From Blastococcus sp. URHD0036 (GTDB taxonomy: Bacteria > Actinomycetota > Actinomycetes > Mycobacteriales > Geodermatophilaceae), in assembly GCF_000701365.1 (NCBI RefSeq), contig NZ_JNIK01000011.1, forward strand, positions 186,001 to 250,000: a DNA stretch of 64,000 bases. Direction: 5' to 3'. Below the pieces are notes generated by a model, which did not search any database, was not told the origin of the DNA, and saw only the letters and a program-made list of their open reading frames with translations. Positions 1-8,192 of this stretch are shown here, in pieces. Made by a program: the position numbers and the translations under genes. Numbering within the stretch: position 1 is the stretch's first letter; each line of letters opens with the position of its first letter.

Positions 1-552
1 GGCGATGGCCGTCTTGAGCTGGGGCGGGATGGCCTCGAAGACGGCCTTCCGGAAGCCGGTGAGCACCAGCACCGTGATCAGCAGGCCCTCGAGGACGACC
101 AGGCCCATGATCTCGGGCCACGACAGCTGGGTCGCCGCGTAGACCGCGACGACGGCGTTGATGCCCAGCCCGGTGGCGAGCGCGAAGGGGTACCGGCCGA
201 CGACGCCCATGAGGATGGTCATGACGCCGGCGATGAGCGCGGTGACCGCGGCGACGGAGGCGAAGGACAGCGAGCCGCCGGTGACGTCCACGCCCGGCCC
301 GTTGCCGGTGTCGATGGTCGTCAGGATGATCGGGTTCAGGATGACGATGTAGGCCATCGTGAAGAAGGTCGTCAGCCCACCGCGGAGCTCGCGGGCGACG
401 GTGGAGCGCCGGGCGCTGATCTCGAAGTAGCGGTCGAGGCCGTTGCGCGGCCGGATGCGCGGGCCGTCACTGCGCCGCGGCGTGGTCGCCGACGTGGCCG
501 CCGAGACGTCGGCGGGGGTGTCCCCCGTGGTCGGGTGGGACTGCTCGGGCAT
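1..552 (-). CDS. NCS2/AzgA-type nucleobase permease, 3' part cut by window edge
   Basis: The 184 visible N-terminal residues are a hydrophilic leader of about 45 residues, then the segment LDRYFEISARRSTVARELRG and the stretch GLTTFFTMAYIVILNP, which is typical of the first helix of AzgA-like (guanine/hypoxanthine) proton symporters. Three or four more hydrophobic helices follow, with a glycine-rich FALATGLGINAVVA motif. The start is the ATG at 552, with GGGGAG seven bases upstream. The rest of the protein lies beyond position 1, so the substrate (purine or another nucleobase) cannot be settled. No purine riboswitch is visible in the 97 bases separating it from the divergent DUF2530 gene. Confidence 0.85.
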   Translation of the reverse strand, partial: MPEQSHPTTGDTPADVSAATSATTPRRSDGPRIRPRNGLDRYFEISARRSTVARELRGGLTTFFTMAYIVILNPIILTTIDTGNGPGVDVTGGSLSFASVAAVTALIAGVMTILMGVVGRYPFALATGLGINAVVAVYAATQLSWPEIMGLVVLEGLLITVLVLTGFRKAVFEAIPPQLKTAIA

Positions 553-649
553 GACGGATCTCCCCGTTGTTCAGCCGGACGGGCGGCGACAGAGTGCCAC
601 ATCCGGCGGGAACCGAGGTCACCGTCGGGTCACGCCTAAGGTCGGGGAC

Positions 650-871
650 ATGCCCGGTCCGACGAAGCAGGCCCCGCCCCCGCTGCGGGTCGACACCGCG
701 CGGGTCGTCCTCGCCGGGACAGCGCTGTGGGCGGTCGCGCTGGTGGTCCTGCTGCTGCTCGGCGACCGGGTCGACCGGGTGTGGACCTGGACCTGCGTGG
801 CCGGGATCGTGCTGCCGTTCCTCGGCCTCGGCATCATGCGCTGGCAGGGCCAACTCGGCCGCAAGGACTAA
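650..871 (+). CDS. DUF2530 small membrane protein
   Basis: A 73-residue protein with two predicted membrane helices (about residues 19-38 and 45-63) separated by the short polar link GDRVDRVWTW. It ends in a polar tail with QGQLGRKD. This pattern and its place beside DUF3027 and the MFS/DUF2771 pair match the conserved actinobacterial DUF2530 family, whose function is unknown. The ATG at 650 is the only sensible start. It is transcribed divergently from the permease and convergently with the DUF3027 gene. Confidence 0.75.
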   Translation: MPGPTKQAPPPLRVDTARVVLAGTALWAVALVVLLLLGDRVDRVWTWTCVAGIVLPFLGLGIMRWQGQLGRKD

Positions 872-961
872 GGCCCGAAGCCGCCCTGCGAGGGTCGTGC
901 CCGAGTGGGGCCCGGAGGGTTCCGCGAAGGGTGCGACGGCGGGGCTCAGCGCACCGGGGGC

Positions 962-996
962 ACGGCACCTGGCCGCGGTGCGGTCCGGAGGACCGC
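962..996. repeat. 35-bp intergenic repeat, copy 1, containing a hairpin
   Basis: This stretch is identical over 35 bases to 49452-49486. Its right half, 980-996, is an inverted repeat (GCGGTCC, GGA, GGACCGC). It lies between convergent genes, four bases beyond the last base of the minus-strand DUF3027 gene. The second copy sits in the same position and orientation relative to rlmB. A terminator role is plausible, but the conserved non-hairpin half (GGCACCTGGCCGCGGT) suggests a dispersed repeat family. Confidence 0.85.
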
Positions 997-1000
997 AGTG

Positions 1001-1768
1001 CTACAGCAGGTCGAAGTCGGCCGTGTCGTAGCGCGCGGTGTTGACGACCTCGGTGGTGTCCTGCGCGACCAGGGACGCCTGGCTGTGCGCGCCGCAGCCG
1101 TAGTCGACGGTGACCACCCGGCCGTCGGCGGGGGCGTAGGCGTTCCCGCAGGCGCCGAGCGCCGCGCGCAGCGTCCCGGCCAGCGGGAGGAAGAAGCCGC
1201 AGGTCCCGCACGGTCCGGGGGCCTGGCGGGCCATGGGCGACCGCGGTCCGAAGTCGCCGTCGTTCCAGCGGGCCAGCGCGTCCGAGCGGCCCTCGTGCGA
1301 CATCACCCGCTCGCGGCCGAGGCCGATCTCGCGGGCGACCACGCGGGCCTCCGGGTCGTCGGCCGCGTCGTCGTCGACGGTGTAGGTGGGCACCAGCCGG
1401 GGGTCGTCCTCGGTGGAGGGCAGGACGTCGCCGACCGAGAGGTCGCCCGGGCGCAGCCGCTCGTGCCACGGCACCCACGCGGGAGCGAGCAGCGCCCGCT
1501 CGCCGGGCAGCAGGACGACCTCGTCGACGGTCACGGTCTCCTCGCCGGTGGCCCGGGCGATCGTGACCGCCCAGTACCAGCCGACGTAGCCGGGCAGGGT
1601 GCTGGCGAAGGAGTGGGTCAGCACCTCGCCACGGGCGGGGTCGCCGGTGTCGTCCGAGACGGCGGCCAGGTGCTCGCCGACGACGGCGGCATCGCCGGCC
1701 GTCTCCACCGCGGCGGCGCGGGCGAGGTCGACGGCGGCGGCCAGGGCGGGCGGCGGGGTCTCGGACAC
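1001..1768 (-). CDS. DUF3027 family protein
   Basis: A 255-residue soluble protein. It carries an N-terminal helical part (LARAAAVETAGDAAVVGEHL), a central WYWAV...VLLPGERALLAPAWVPW segment typical of DUF3027, and a C-terminal cysteine-containing part (GPCGTCGFFLP, then ALGACGNAY and DYGCGAHS). The three cysteine groups could bind a metal, which is inference. Function is unknown; the family is conserved in actinobacteria beside DUF2530 and the MFS/DUF2771 genes, as here. GTG 1768 was chosen as start, with GGGAGG about 17 bases upstream; GTG 1786 is the alternative. Confidence 0.75.
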   Translation of the reverse strand: MSETPPPALAAAVDLARAAAVETAGDAAVVGEHLAAVSDDTGDPARGEVLTHSFASTLPGYVGWYWAVTIARATGEETVTVDEVVLLPGERALLAPAWVPWHERLRPGDLSVGDVLPSTEDDPRLVPTYTVDDDAADDPEARVVAREIGLGRERVMSHEGRSDALARWNDGDFGPRSPMARQAPGPCGTCGFFLPLAGTLRAALGACGNAYAPADGRVVTVDYGCGAHSQASLVAQDTTEVVNTARYDTADFDLL

Positions 1769-1874
1769 GACGCCATTGTCGCGCACCTCCCGCTTGCCGA
1801 CCCGCGCGGTGCGGCACGCGCGCGGCGCTCCCGCCTCCCCGCCCCTGTTCAGGCTCGTGCGGCACCATGGAGCG

Positions 1875-3713
1875 GTGTCCGACTCCCCGCCCCCCGGTCC
1901 GCGCCGCGGCGTGCTCCGCCGCAGGTCGGCGCGTGCGGTGAGCCCGACCCCGGACACCGCGCCCGTGCAGCGCCCGCGCGCGGCCACGCGCCCTCTGCCG
2001 ACGGCCGACGCCGAGCACGTCACGGAGGTCCTGCCGCAGGCGCCCGGGCCGTACGTGCCCCCGCAGCCGCCGCCCGGGTACGGCGCCGGTCCCTACGGCC
2101 CGGTGCCGTACCCGGCGGGCCCGTACCCGCCGGGTGGCTATCCTCCGGGTGGCCATCCCCCGGCCGGTTATCCGCCACCGGGGGCGTACCCGGCGCCCTA
2201 CCCCCCGGGCAGCTACCCGCCCGGGCCGTACCAGCAGCCGGGCCCGTACCAGCCGGGTCCGCCCGCCTCGTGGTACCCGGGTCAGCAGCCGCCGGCCTGG
2301 CCGGAGCCCGGCCCCGACGAGGCGGCCGAGACCACCGTCCTGGCGACCGACCAGCCCGACGGGCAGACCCAGCCGGCCGCCGCGCTCCCGCCAGGGCAGC
2401 GGCCGACGGTGACGCGGGTGGCGGTGGCCCGCTCCCGTGAGCTGACCGGCGCCGCCGTGGCCAGGGTCAAGGCCGCCAGCCGGGCCGACGGCGCCGCGGA
2501 GAGCGGTCTCACCCAGCTGCTGTGGACCAACGCCCTGCACGCCGCCGGGGACGCGATGATCGCCGTCTCGCTGGCCGGCACGCTGTTCTTCGCCGCGACC
2601 AGCGACGCCCAGCGCAGCAACGTGGCCCTGTACCTGCTGGTGACCATGGCCCCGTTCGCGGTGGTCGCTCCCGTCATCGGGCCCCTGCTGGACCGGATGC
2701 AGCGCGGACGGCGGTGGGCGATGGGCGGCGCGTCGCTGGGCCGCGCCGTCCTGGCGCTGGTCATGGCGGCCCACTACGACGACCTCTACCTCTATCCGGC
2801 CGCGCTCGGCGTCCTGGTGCTGTCCAAGGCGCACAACGTGCTGCGCGCCGCCGTCCTGCCGCGGGTGCTGCCCTCGGCGATGTCGCTGACCAGCGCGAAC
2901 GCCCGGACGTCGGTGTTCGGCCTGCTCACCTCGGCGGTGTTCGGGGGGATCGCCGCGGGGCTGGCGTGGGCCTTCGGCTTCCGCCCGGAGCTCTGGGCCA
3001 CCGCGATCGTCTTCGCCGTCGCCGGGGTGCTGGCCATCCGGCTGCCGGCGCACGTCGACGTGCCGGCCGGCGAGCAGCCCGCCGACGTCCTGACGACCTC
3101 CCCCCAGGAGACGGTGGGCAAGCGGCGGCGCCAGGTCAGCCCGCACGTCGTCGTGGCGCTGCGGGCGAACTCCGCCCTGCGTGGGCTGGCCGGCTTCCTC
3201 ACGATCTTCTCCGCGTTCCTGGTGCAGGCCACGGCCACCGGCTGGGAGGCGACCGTGGCCCTCGGCGGCATCGCCGCGGCGGCCGGGGTCGGCAGCGTGC
3301 TGGGCACCGCGGTCGGGTCCCGGCTGCACACGGTCAGCCCCGACCAGATGGTGCTCGTCTCGGCCGGCGTGGCCGCCGGCATCACCGTGGTGGCCGCGGT
3401 CTTCTTCAGCTTCTGGACGGCGGCGCTGGTGGCCGGGGTCTCCGCGATCGCGAACGCCCTCGGCAAGGTGTCGCTGGACGCGATCATCCAGCGCGAGGTG
3501 CCCGACTCCCTGCGCGCCTCGGCCTTCGCCCGCTCGGAGACCATGCTGCAGCTGGCCTGGGTGGTGGGCGGCGCGCTCGGCATCGCCCTGCCGCCCACCG
3601 GCTGGCTCGGCTTCACCGTGGCGGCGGCGCTGCTCGTGCTGGCCGTCGGCGTCGTCCTGTGGGGACGGGAACGGCAGCGGCGCACCCCGCCGGCCGAGCA
3701 GTGGGCCTCGTGA
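1875..3713 (+). CDS. MFS-type transporter with long Pro/Gly/Tyr-rich N-terminus
   Basis: 612 residues. The first ~170 are cytosolic and low in complexity, with many repeats of the type YPPGGYPPGG and YPAPYPPGSY. A twelve-helix major facilitator core of about 400 residues follows (from LLWTNALHAAGDAMIAVSL to VLWGRERQRR), including the loop DRMQRGRRWAMGG typical of MFS loop 2-3. Its closest known relatives by layout are actinobacterial MFS proteins found next to DUF2771 lipoproteins; the substrate is unknown. The start GTG 1875 is uncertain because the N-terminus is low in complexity. The stop overlaps the next start (GTGA), implying coupled translation. Confidence 0.85.
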   Translation: MSDSPPPGPRRGVLRRRSARAVSPTPDTAPVQRPRAATRPLPTADAEHVTEVLPQAPGPYVPPQPPPGYGAGPYGPVPYPAGPYPPGGYPPGGHPPAGYPPPGAYPAPYPPGSYPPGPYQQPGPYQPGPPASWYPGQQPPAWPEPGPDEAAETTVLATDQPDGQTQPAAALPPGQRPTVTRVAVARSRELTGAAVARVKAASRADGAAESGLTQLLWTNALHAAGDAMIAVSLAGTLFFAATSDAQRSNVALYLLVTMAPFAVVAPVIGPLLDRMQRGRRWAMGGASLGRAVLALVMAAHYDDLYLYPAALGVLVLSKAHNVLRAAVLPRVLPSAMSLTSANARTSVFGLLTSAVFGGIAAGLAWAFGFRPELWATAIVFAVAGVLAIRLPAHVDVPAGEQPADVLTTSPQETVGKRRRQVSPHVVVALRANSALRGLAGFLTIFSAFLVQATATGWEATVALGGIAAAAGVGSVLGTAVGSRLHTVSPDQMVLVSAGVAAGITVVAAVFFSFWTAALVAGVSAIANALGKVSLDAIIQREVPDSLRASAFARSETMLQLAWVVGGALGIALPPTGWLGFTVAAALLVLAVGVVLWGRERQRRTPPAEQWAS

Positions 3714-4159
3714 GGCCCACCGCCACGGCGACCGCGGCCGCACTGCTGGTCCTGCTCACCGGCTGCGGGGAGGACGAGCCCGAGGGGCCGCCGTCGGTCC
3801 AGGTGACCGTGGGACCGCAGGACGTGAGCGTGCAGCCGGTCCAGTACTGCGAGGACGGCGAGGGACAGCGGTACACCTCGGTGCAGCCGCCGATCATCGA
3901 GGTGTCCGCGGACGCGCCGATCTCGCTCAGCGTCCCCGACGCGGTGGCCGAGCGCGGATGGAGCGTCCAGGTCTTCGACGACCAGCTCGAGGAGCAGCTC
4001 GGCGAGGTCGAGGTCGAGGCGGGCAGCACGACGTTCGACGACATCACCAGCTCCGACGTCGTCCCCGCCGCGTTCTACCTCGTCGTCGTCGAGGACAAGG
4101 GCACCGACTGCGGCGAGTTCTCCGGCGCCTGGCCGATCGGCTTCATCCGCGCCGAGTAG
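3710..4159 (+). CDS. DUF2771-type lipoprotein
   Basis: 149 residues beginning with a short lipoprotein signal: the hydrophobic run AALLVLLTGC gives a lipobox LTGC, with the lipidated cysteine near residue 19. The mature part is acidic and rich in beta-type residues (PPSVQVTVGPQDVSVQPVQYC; FYLVVVEDKGTDCGEFSG), as in DUF2771 proteins, with cysteines that could form a disulfide. The GTG at 3710 overlaps the MFS stop codon by four bases, so the two are almost certainly co-translated. An accessory role to the transporter on the outer face of the membrane is inferred from this pairing. Confidence 0.8.
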   Translation: MRPTATATAAALLVLLTGCGEDEPEGPPSVQVTVGPQDVSVQPVQYCEDGEGQRYTSVQPPIIEVSADAPISLSVPDAVAERGWSVQVFDDQLEEQLGEVEVEAGSTTFDDITSSDVVPAAFYLVVVEDKGTDCGEFSGAWPIGFIRAE

Positions 4160-4180
4160 GGCCAGGGCCGGCAGCCCGCC

Positions 4181-4576
4181 TCAGTGCTCGAGGTCGGTGG
4201 CCACCGCCCGCAGCACGGTGCCGACCTTGCGGGCGTGCGAGCGGTCGGGGTGCCGGCCGTGGCGCAGCCCCTCGGAGACGTCGTCCAGCAGCTTGATGAG
4301 GTCCTCGATGATCGGCACGAGCTCGTCGGGGGTCTTGCGGTTGGCCGCGGCGTGCGCGGCGGTGACCGACGGGAGCGGGTCCAGGACGCGCACCTGCAGG
4401 GCCTGGTCGCCACGGCGACCGGCCACGATGCCGAACTCCACGCGCTGACCGGGCTTGAGCTCCTCGGTGCCCGCGGGGAGTGCGTCCTTGTGCACGAAGA
4501 CGTCGGGACCGTCCTCGCGGGAGAGGAAACCGAATCCCTTCTCCGGGTTGAACCACTTCACTCTGCCGGTGGGCAC
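4181..4576 (-). CDS. Cold-shock domain protein with C-terminal extension
   Basis: 131 residues. Residues 1-65 form a cold-shock (OB-fold) domain with RNP1 [16 protein letters not shown] and the typical start [11 protein letters not shown]. The remaining ~65 residues are a helical extension ([20 protein letters not shown]) that ordinary CspA lacks. Actinobacterial CspB-like proteins of about 130 residues next to DUF2771/MFS genes have the same form. Likely role: single-stranded nucleic-acid binding or RNA chaperone. It is convergent with the lipoprotein gene. Confidence 0.9.
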   Translation of the reverse strand: MPTGRVKWFNPEKGFGFLSREDGPDVFVHKDALPAGTEELKPGQRVEFGIVAGRRGDQALQVRVLDPLPSVTAAHAAANRKTPDELVPIIEDLIKLLDDVSEGLRHGRHPDRSHARKVGTVLRAVATDLEH

Positions 4577-4708
4577 GTCGATCCCTCAGTCACGTCGCGG
4601 TCGGTCCGGCGGGCTGCCGGCGGGCGGCGCGGAGCCCCCGGTGATCAGGTTAGTCGGGGTCGCCCCGCACCGGAGACCGCATTCGCCGGCGCCGGGCCGG
4701 GTGCCGGC

Positions 4709-5968
4709 TCAGGCGCCGGTGGTGACCGTCATCCGGCTGATCCGCCGGGCGTTCCAGTGCTGCGGGTCGTACTCGACCTCGCCCTCCAGCCGCGCGGTGT
4801 CCCCGAAGCGGCGGCGGAACTCGTCGAGCATCAGCCGGCCCTGCACCTTGACCAGGTTCAGCCCGATGCACAGGTGCGGACCGGCACCGAAGACGAGGTT
4901 CCCGGCGTGGTTGCGGGTGATGTCGAAGCGCAGCGGCTCGGGCCACTTCTTCGGGTCCACCCAGGCGGGCCCGAGCATGAAGTGGACGAACTCGCCCTTG
5001 GGCAGGACCTGCCCGGCGATCTCGACGTCCTCGCGGGGGAAGCGCGGGATGGCGCCGAGCTTCCCCATCGAGCCCCAGCGCAGCGCCTCGATGACCGCCG
5101 CCTCGTGCAGGTCCGGCCGCTCGCCGAGCAGCTGCCACTGATCGGGGTGGGTCAGGAAGGCGAGCAGGGCCATCGTGTGCAGGTCGACGGCGGTGTCGGC
5201 CCCGGCCGAGATGAGGGAGATCAGCAGCGCGACGATCTCGAGGTCGTGCAGCCGCTCGCCGTCGATCTCGGTGTCGATGAGCGTGCCGATGAAGTCGTCG
5301 GTGTGGCCGCCGCTGCGGGCCTCCCGCACCGTGTCGATGAGGTACTGCAGGCCGGGGATCGTGCCCTGCTGGAACTCGGCCCGCTCCTCCGCCGAGTACA
5401 GCGGGTTCGCGGCGCGCACGAGGTTCCAGCCGAGGCCGTGCTCGAACAGGGTGTCGGCGTCGGAGGGGACGCCGACCATGCGCGCGATGGCCCGGATCGG
5501 GACCTTGGCGGCGATGTCGTCGGCGACGTCGAAGCGGCGCGGGTCGGGGATCTCGTCGAAGACGCCGACGATGGAGTCCCTGATCCGGACCTCGATGACG
5601 TCCATCACCCGGCGGGAGAAGGCCGGCGCCGTCAGCCGCCGCAGCCGCATGTGGCCGGCCGCGTCCTGCATCTGTAGGTGGTACTGCATCACCTCGTTGT
5701 AGAGGGTCCACTCGGACCGCGGCTTGGGCGGCGGCGCGTGCTTGTAGTCGCCGAAGTTGGTGCTGAAGCGGGGACTCTTCATCACCTCCGCGGCCAGGTC
5801 GTGCGGCGAGACCATCCAGCACTGCAGGTCGCGGTGCCAGGCGACGGGGAACTCGTTCAGCAAGCGGTCCCAGGTCGGCCACGGGTCGCGGGCGAAGTCC
5901 ATCGAGTACGGGTTGTAGACGGAGAAGTCGATCTCGGCCCGGGTGGTACTCGTCGCCGTCACGGTCAC
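4709..5968 (-). CDS. Cytochrome P450
   Basis: 419 residues, normal for a soluble bacterial P450. Visible motifs are the I-helix ISAGADTAVD with the acid-alcohol pair Asp-Thr, the K-helix ExxR (EALR), the PxxF-like segment PKKWPEPLRFDI, and the haem loop FGAGPHLCIG with the cysteine ligand. The substrate cannot be told from sequence. No ferredoxin or reductase gene is adjacent, so redox partners must lie elsewhere. The start is GTG 5968 with GAGGGG five bases upstream; GTG 5962 is an alternative. A palindromic site resembling a TetR-type operator lies about 70 bases upstream, which suggests effector-controlled expression. Confidence 0.93.
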   Translation of the reverse strand: MTVTATSTTRAEIDFSVYNPYSMDFARDPWPTWDRLLNEFPVAWHRDLQCWMVSPHDLAAEVMKSPRFSTNFGDYKHAPPPKPRSEWTLYNEVMQYHLQMQDAAGHMRLRRLTAPAFSRRVMDVIEVRIRDSIVGVFDEIPDPRRFDVADDIAAKVPIRAIARMVGVPSDADTLFEHGLGWNLVRAANPLYSAEERAEFQQGTIPGLQYLIDTVREARSGGHTDDFIGTLIDTEIDGERLHDLEIVALLISLISAGADTAVDLHTMALLAFLTHPDQWQLLGERPDLHEAAVIEALRWGSMGKLGAIPRFPREDVEIAGQVLPKGEFVHFMLGPAWVDPKKWPEPLRFDITRNHAGNLVFGAGPHLCIGLNLVKVQGRLMLDEFRRRFGDTARLEGEVEYDPQHWNARRISRMTVTTGA

Positions 5969-6031
5969 GGGGGGTCCCCTCGCCAGTCGCCGCACAGCGC
6001 TCCCGGGAGCTCCCGACCGGACACGCCGCCG

Positions 6032-6053
6032 ACCACATAGTGGTTGGTATGTG
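6032..6053. promoter_or_regulatory. Candidate operator upstream of the P450 gene
   Basis: Two nested inverted repeats: ACCAC-ATA-GTGGT at 6032-6044, and CACATA-N8-TATGTG at 6034-6053. Read on the minus strand this gives ATACCAACCACTATGTGGT, which resembles TetR-family operators in high-GC bacteria. It sits 65-85 bases upstream of the P450 start. No regulator gene is adjacent. Confidence 0.4.
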
Positions 6054-6085
6054 ACCGGCATCATGCTCGCTGAGCGCCGTTCAGT

Positions 6086-6649
6086 TCAAGAGGCCGGCTG
6101 CTCCACGATCCCGAGCCGGCCCAGCAGGACGAGGAAGACGACGGCGAAGTCGTTGCCCGCCGTGTCCCGCCGGACCTGGTCCCAGTCGACCTGCTCGCGC
6201 AGCGCGCGGGCGACCGGGAGCATCCGGGCGAAGTCGCAGTAGTGCTCGTCCAGCGCCATCAGCTTGGTGACGACGATGTCGGTCGCGGCGAGGACCGGCA
6301 TGTGCACCGAGAGCACCGGCCTGTCCTCGGCCCGCTCGATGAGGTCGGTCTCCACCGGGCTGCCGCAGACCCGCCACAGCACGTCGACGAACGAGTTGCC
6401 CTGCACGACCTTGGTCAGCCAGTCCTCCGCGGGGTCGGCCACCTCGAGGCCCGCCTCCGCCAGCACCTTCGCCGCCCGGTCGGCCTCGGCGGCCGGCACC
6501 AGGAAGTCGGCGTCGTGGTCGGGCTCCGGGGCGCCGCGGACCCAGGCGGCGTAGCCGCCGCAGAGCGCGAAGGGCACGCCGCCCTCCTTCAGGGCAACGG
6601 CGGTGCGCTTCAGCAGGTCGCGGATCTCGTCACGGTCGTCGGGCTGCAC
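6086..6649 (-). CDS. Nucleotidyltransferase-fold protein
   Basis: 187 residues with the minimal nucleotidyltransferase signature: ALCGGYAAWVRG (the Gly-Gly turn after strand 1) followed by PDHDADFLV with two acidic residues, and a third acid in SFVDVLW. This resembles AbiEii-like or DUF6036-type nucleotidyltransferases that often occur singly on chromosomes. The helical C-terminus (LMALDEHYCDFARMLPVARA) is also typical. No antitoxin-like partner is adjacent, so a toxin role is not supported. The physiological target is unknown. Confidence 0.7.
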   Translation of the reverse strand: MQPDDRDEIRDLLKRTAVALKEGGVPFALCGGYAAWVRGAPEPDHDADFLVPAAEADRAAKVLAEAGLEVADPAEDWLTKVVQGNSFVDVLWRVCGSPVETDLIERAEDRPVLSVHMPVLAATDIVVTKLMALDEHYCDFARMLPVARALREQVDWDQVRRDTAGNDFAVVFLVLLGRLGIVEQPAS

Positions 6650-6721
6650 CGCAGGCTGCTACCCGCTCGCGTCTGCCCCACGCACGGCATGGACCGCCCG
6701 CATCGGGGCATGGGGAGCACC

Positions 6722-7489
6722 GTGCGCATCGCGACGTTCAACATCCTGCACGGCCGCTCGCTCGCCGACGGCCGCGTCGACTGCGACCGCCTGGCGGCCG
6801 CGGTCAAGGCGCTGGACGCCGACGTCCTCGGCCTGCAGGAGGTCGACCGGGACCAGCCGCGCTCGATGAACGCCGACCTCACCGCGGTCGCCGCCGAGGC
6901 CATGGGCGCCGTCGACTCCCAGTTCGTGGCGGCGCTGTCCGGCACGCCCGGCGGCACCTGGATGGCGGCCACCGGAGAGGAGCAGCCGGGGTCGGCGAGC
7001 TACGGCATCGCGCTGCTGTCGCGGCTGCCGGTCGTGTCCTGGCGGGTGGTCCGGCTGCCGGCGCTGCCCTCCCGGGTGCCGGTGTGGTTCCGCGGCGACC
7101 GCCGGCCGAAGATCGTCGGCGACGAGCCGCGGGTGGCCGTGGCCGCCGTCGTGGAGGGGCCGCACGGCCACCTCACCGTCGCGAACACCCACCTGTCGTT
7201 CGTGCCCGGGTGGAACGTGTTCCAGCTCCGCCGGCTGATGCGCTCGCTGACCGGCACCCGCGAACCGCTCGTGGTGATGGGCGACCTGAACATGGAGCCG
7301 CGGCAGGCCGTCCGGGTGAGCGGGCTGCGGCCGCTGGGCTCGGCCGCAACCTTCCCGGTGGAGGAACCGACCCGGCAGCTGGACCACGTCCTGGCGCGCG
7401 GACCGGTCAGCGCCGACGGGCCGGCCGAGGCGGTCCGGCTGCCGTTGTCCGACCACCGGGCCCTCGCGGTCGACTGCCGGGTGGGCTGA
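6722..7489 (+). CDS. Endonuclease/exonuclease/phosphatase family hydrolase
   Basis: 255 residues covering the full EEP fold. Visible are RIATFNILHG (metal-site Asn), LGLQEVDRDQ (metal-binding Glu), TVANTHLSFVPG, VVMGDLNMEP (Asp-Asn pair) and the terminal LSDHRALAVD with the catalytic Asp-His. The substrate may be a phosphodiester or a phospholipid head group; the family also includes nucleases. GTG 6722 was chosen because GGGGAG lies four bases upstream; ATG 6710 and ATG 6689 are in frame and possible. Confidence 0.85.
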   Translation: MRIATFNILHGRSLADGRVDCDRLAAAVKALDADVLGLQEVDRDQPRSMNADLTAVAAEAMGAVDSQFVAALSGTPGGTWMAATGEEQPGSASYGIALLSRLPVVSWRVVRLPALPSRVPVWFRGDRRPKIVGDEPRVAVAAVVEGPHGHLTVANTHLSFVPGWNVFQLRRLMRSLTGTREPLVVMGDLNMEPRQAVRVSGLRPLGSAATFPVEEPTRQLDHVLARGPVSADGPAEAVRLPLSDHRALAVDCRVG

Positions 7490-7538
7490 CCCGGTCCGAC
7501 GGGTCGCGCGGGGGTGTGACCTGCGCGATCATCGGGGC

Positions 7539-7850
7539 ATGGCCGCCCGAGCGCTCAACGTCGTCGCCACCGTGGTGCGGGTGGTCTGCTCCGCCATCGG
7601 TGCGGTCATCCTGCTGTACGCGATCTTCGTCTTCTTCGAGGCGAACCCGGCGAACGGCATCGTCGAGTTCACGCGGAACATCCGCGAGGACTTCGGCGGC
7701 TTCACGACGGACCTGTTCACGCCCGAGGACCTGAAGCTCCGCGAGACGATCAACGCCGCGATCGCGGCGCTGGTCTGGGTCGTCGTCGGGACGACGCTGT
7801 CGAAGCTGCTCGTCCGGCTGGCGCCGGCCCCCAAGGCGAAGGCCGGCTGA
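7539..7850 (+). CDS. Small two-helix membrane protein, function unknown
   Basis: 103 residues. A first hydrophobic helix (VVCSAIGAVILLYAIFVFFE, about residues 15-36) is followed by a polar loop of some 35 residues (NGIVEFTRNIREDFGGFTTD) and a second helix (INAAIAALVWVVVGTTLSKLL). The C-terminus is basic and Ala/Pro/Lys-rich. The layout resembles YggT-like or other small actinobacterial membrane proteins, but no family is recognised with confidence. Confidence 0.65.
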   Translation: MAARALNVVATVVRVVCSAIGAVILLYAIFVFFEANPANGIVEFTRNIREDFGGFTTDLFTPEDLKLRETINAAIAALVWVVVGTTLSKLLVRLAPAPKAKAG

Positions 7851-7863
7851 CCAGCCGCTGCCC

Positions 7864-8097
7864 TCAGCGCTTCCGGCGGGGCGACTCCCCGGCCTGCAGG
7901 CCGGCCCGGTTGGGCTTGTCGGTCGGGTGCGCGTACCGCAGCCGCTCCGGCGGCAGCGGGAAGCTGTGGTCCTCGCCGAACGGCGACAGGGCACCGGCCA
8001 GCTCGCTGATGAGCTCGGTCACCGGCGGACCGTCCCCCTCCGACTGCCCCCAGGTGGGCTCGACCAGGTGCGCCTTCTTGGGGTCTCGCTTCGCCAT
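7864..8097 (-). CDS. Small conserved-looking hypothetical protein
   Basis: 77 residues, hydrophilic, with no membrane segment or recognisable domain. Sequence features are a basic start MAKRDPKKAHLVEPTWG, a central ELISELAGALSPFGED, and a basic tail ending RRKR. GGAGG lies four bases before the ATG, and the codon pattern follows that of genuine genes, so it is probably real. It is convergent with the preceding two-helix membrane protein gene. Function unknown. Confidence 0.55.
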   Translation of the reverse strand: MAKRDPKKAHLVEPTWGQSEGDGPPVTELISELAGALSPFGEDHSFPLPPERLRYAHPTDKPNRAGLQAGESPRRKR

Positions 8098-8192
8098 GTC
8101 GCCTCCGAGGTCCGTTGCGCACGCGGTGCGCTCTCGCCGTCATCCTCCCCGACCCGCTGCCGCGGAGCGCGCGCGACACCGGCGCGGGCGGT

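Noticed and set aside
2041-2300. Repeat array in the MFS leader as a mobile or CRISPR-like element
   Set aside because: It is in-frame Pro/Gly/Tyr coding repeats of the transporter N-terminus, with irregular unit lengths.
834-3743. Very long open frame (about 970 codons) on the minus strand
   Set aside because: It is almost entirely Arg/Gly/Pro/His, the mark of a shadow frame in high-GC DNA, and it lies over the real MFS and DUF3027 genes.
6086-6649. Nucleotidyltransferase as half of an abortive-infection (AbiEii) toxin system
   Set aside because: No AbiEi-type antitoxin or other partner gene adjacent, normal GC content; kept only as a generic nucleotidyltransferase.
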